A DNA stretch of 5,992 bases from an uncultured Thiotrichaceae bacterium (GTDB taxonomy: Bacteria > Pseudomonadota > Gammaproteobacteria > Thiotrichales > Thiotrichaceae). The notes under the pieces were generated by a model. The model saw only the letters and a program-made list of their open reading frames with translations. It had not been told where the DNA came from and did no database searches. This document shows, one piece after another, positions 5,969 through 5,992 of this stretch. Position numbers and translations under genes: made by a program. The DNA lies in the NCBI GenBank assembly GCA_902727945.1, contig CACVAV010000198.1:1-5992 (forward strand), given 5' to 3'. The first letter of the stretch is position 1, and each line of letters starts with the position of its first letter.

Positions 5969-5992
5969 ATGATGGATAGCTGGGAATTGATG

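Noticed and set aside
1..5992. Mobile element, CRISPR array, toxin-antitoxin or phage-defence system
   Set aside because: No transposase, integrase, direct repeats of array type or defence-domain motifs were seen on either strand. The genes are ordinary metabolic, transport and signalling genes plus two uncharacterised ones.

Overview
The window looks like chromosomal DNA from a free-living, probably aquatic gammaproteobacterium. This is inferred from moderate GC content with AT-rich promoters, a YciA thioesterase very close to the Enterobacteriaceae/Haemophilus form, clear AGGAG ribosome binding sites, and a membrane-bound GGDEF-EAL signalling protein. I cannot name a genus. No tRNA, rRNA, CRISPR array, insertion sequence or phage gene is visible, and no gap between genes exceeds about 210 bases.

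Left two thirds (1-3752): four genes all read leftward on the minus strand. In transcription order they are a YciA-type acyl-CoA thioesterase (3752-3345), a small (TalC/MipB-type) transaldolase (3255-2599), a ten-helix EamA/DMT-type permease (2593-1610), and a membrane GGDEF-EAL cyclic-di-GMP protein (from 1553, cut off by the left window edge). The gaps are 89, 5 and 56 bases. The transaldolase and permease are almost certainly cotranscribed, and the whole set could be one operon with an extra internal promoter before the transaldolase. The four have no obvious shared pathway, so this looks like a housekeeping cluster rather than a dedicated system.

Middle (3753-3958): an AT-rich divergent intergenic region separates the thioesterase from a rightward gene. 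It carries a perfect 7-base inverted repeat next to a -10-like hexamer and may be a regulated promoter.

Right third: a rightward gene (3959-5404) encodes an unrecognised 481-residue membrane-anchored or exported protein with beta-propeller-like repeats. It converges on a leftward gene (5875-5462) for a small acidic protein with the predicted secondary structure of a dimeric alpha/beta-barrel (ABM-like) protein. A strong hairpin lies between their ends. Upstream of the small gene is an extended -10 promoter, and a mirrored TATACT copy faces the opposite way toward the right edge.

I found no clear new multi-gene system. The least explained items are the beta-propeller protein with its dyad-bearing promoter, the unassigned six-helix sensor of the GGDEF-EAL protein, and the mirrored promoter-like element at the right end.
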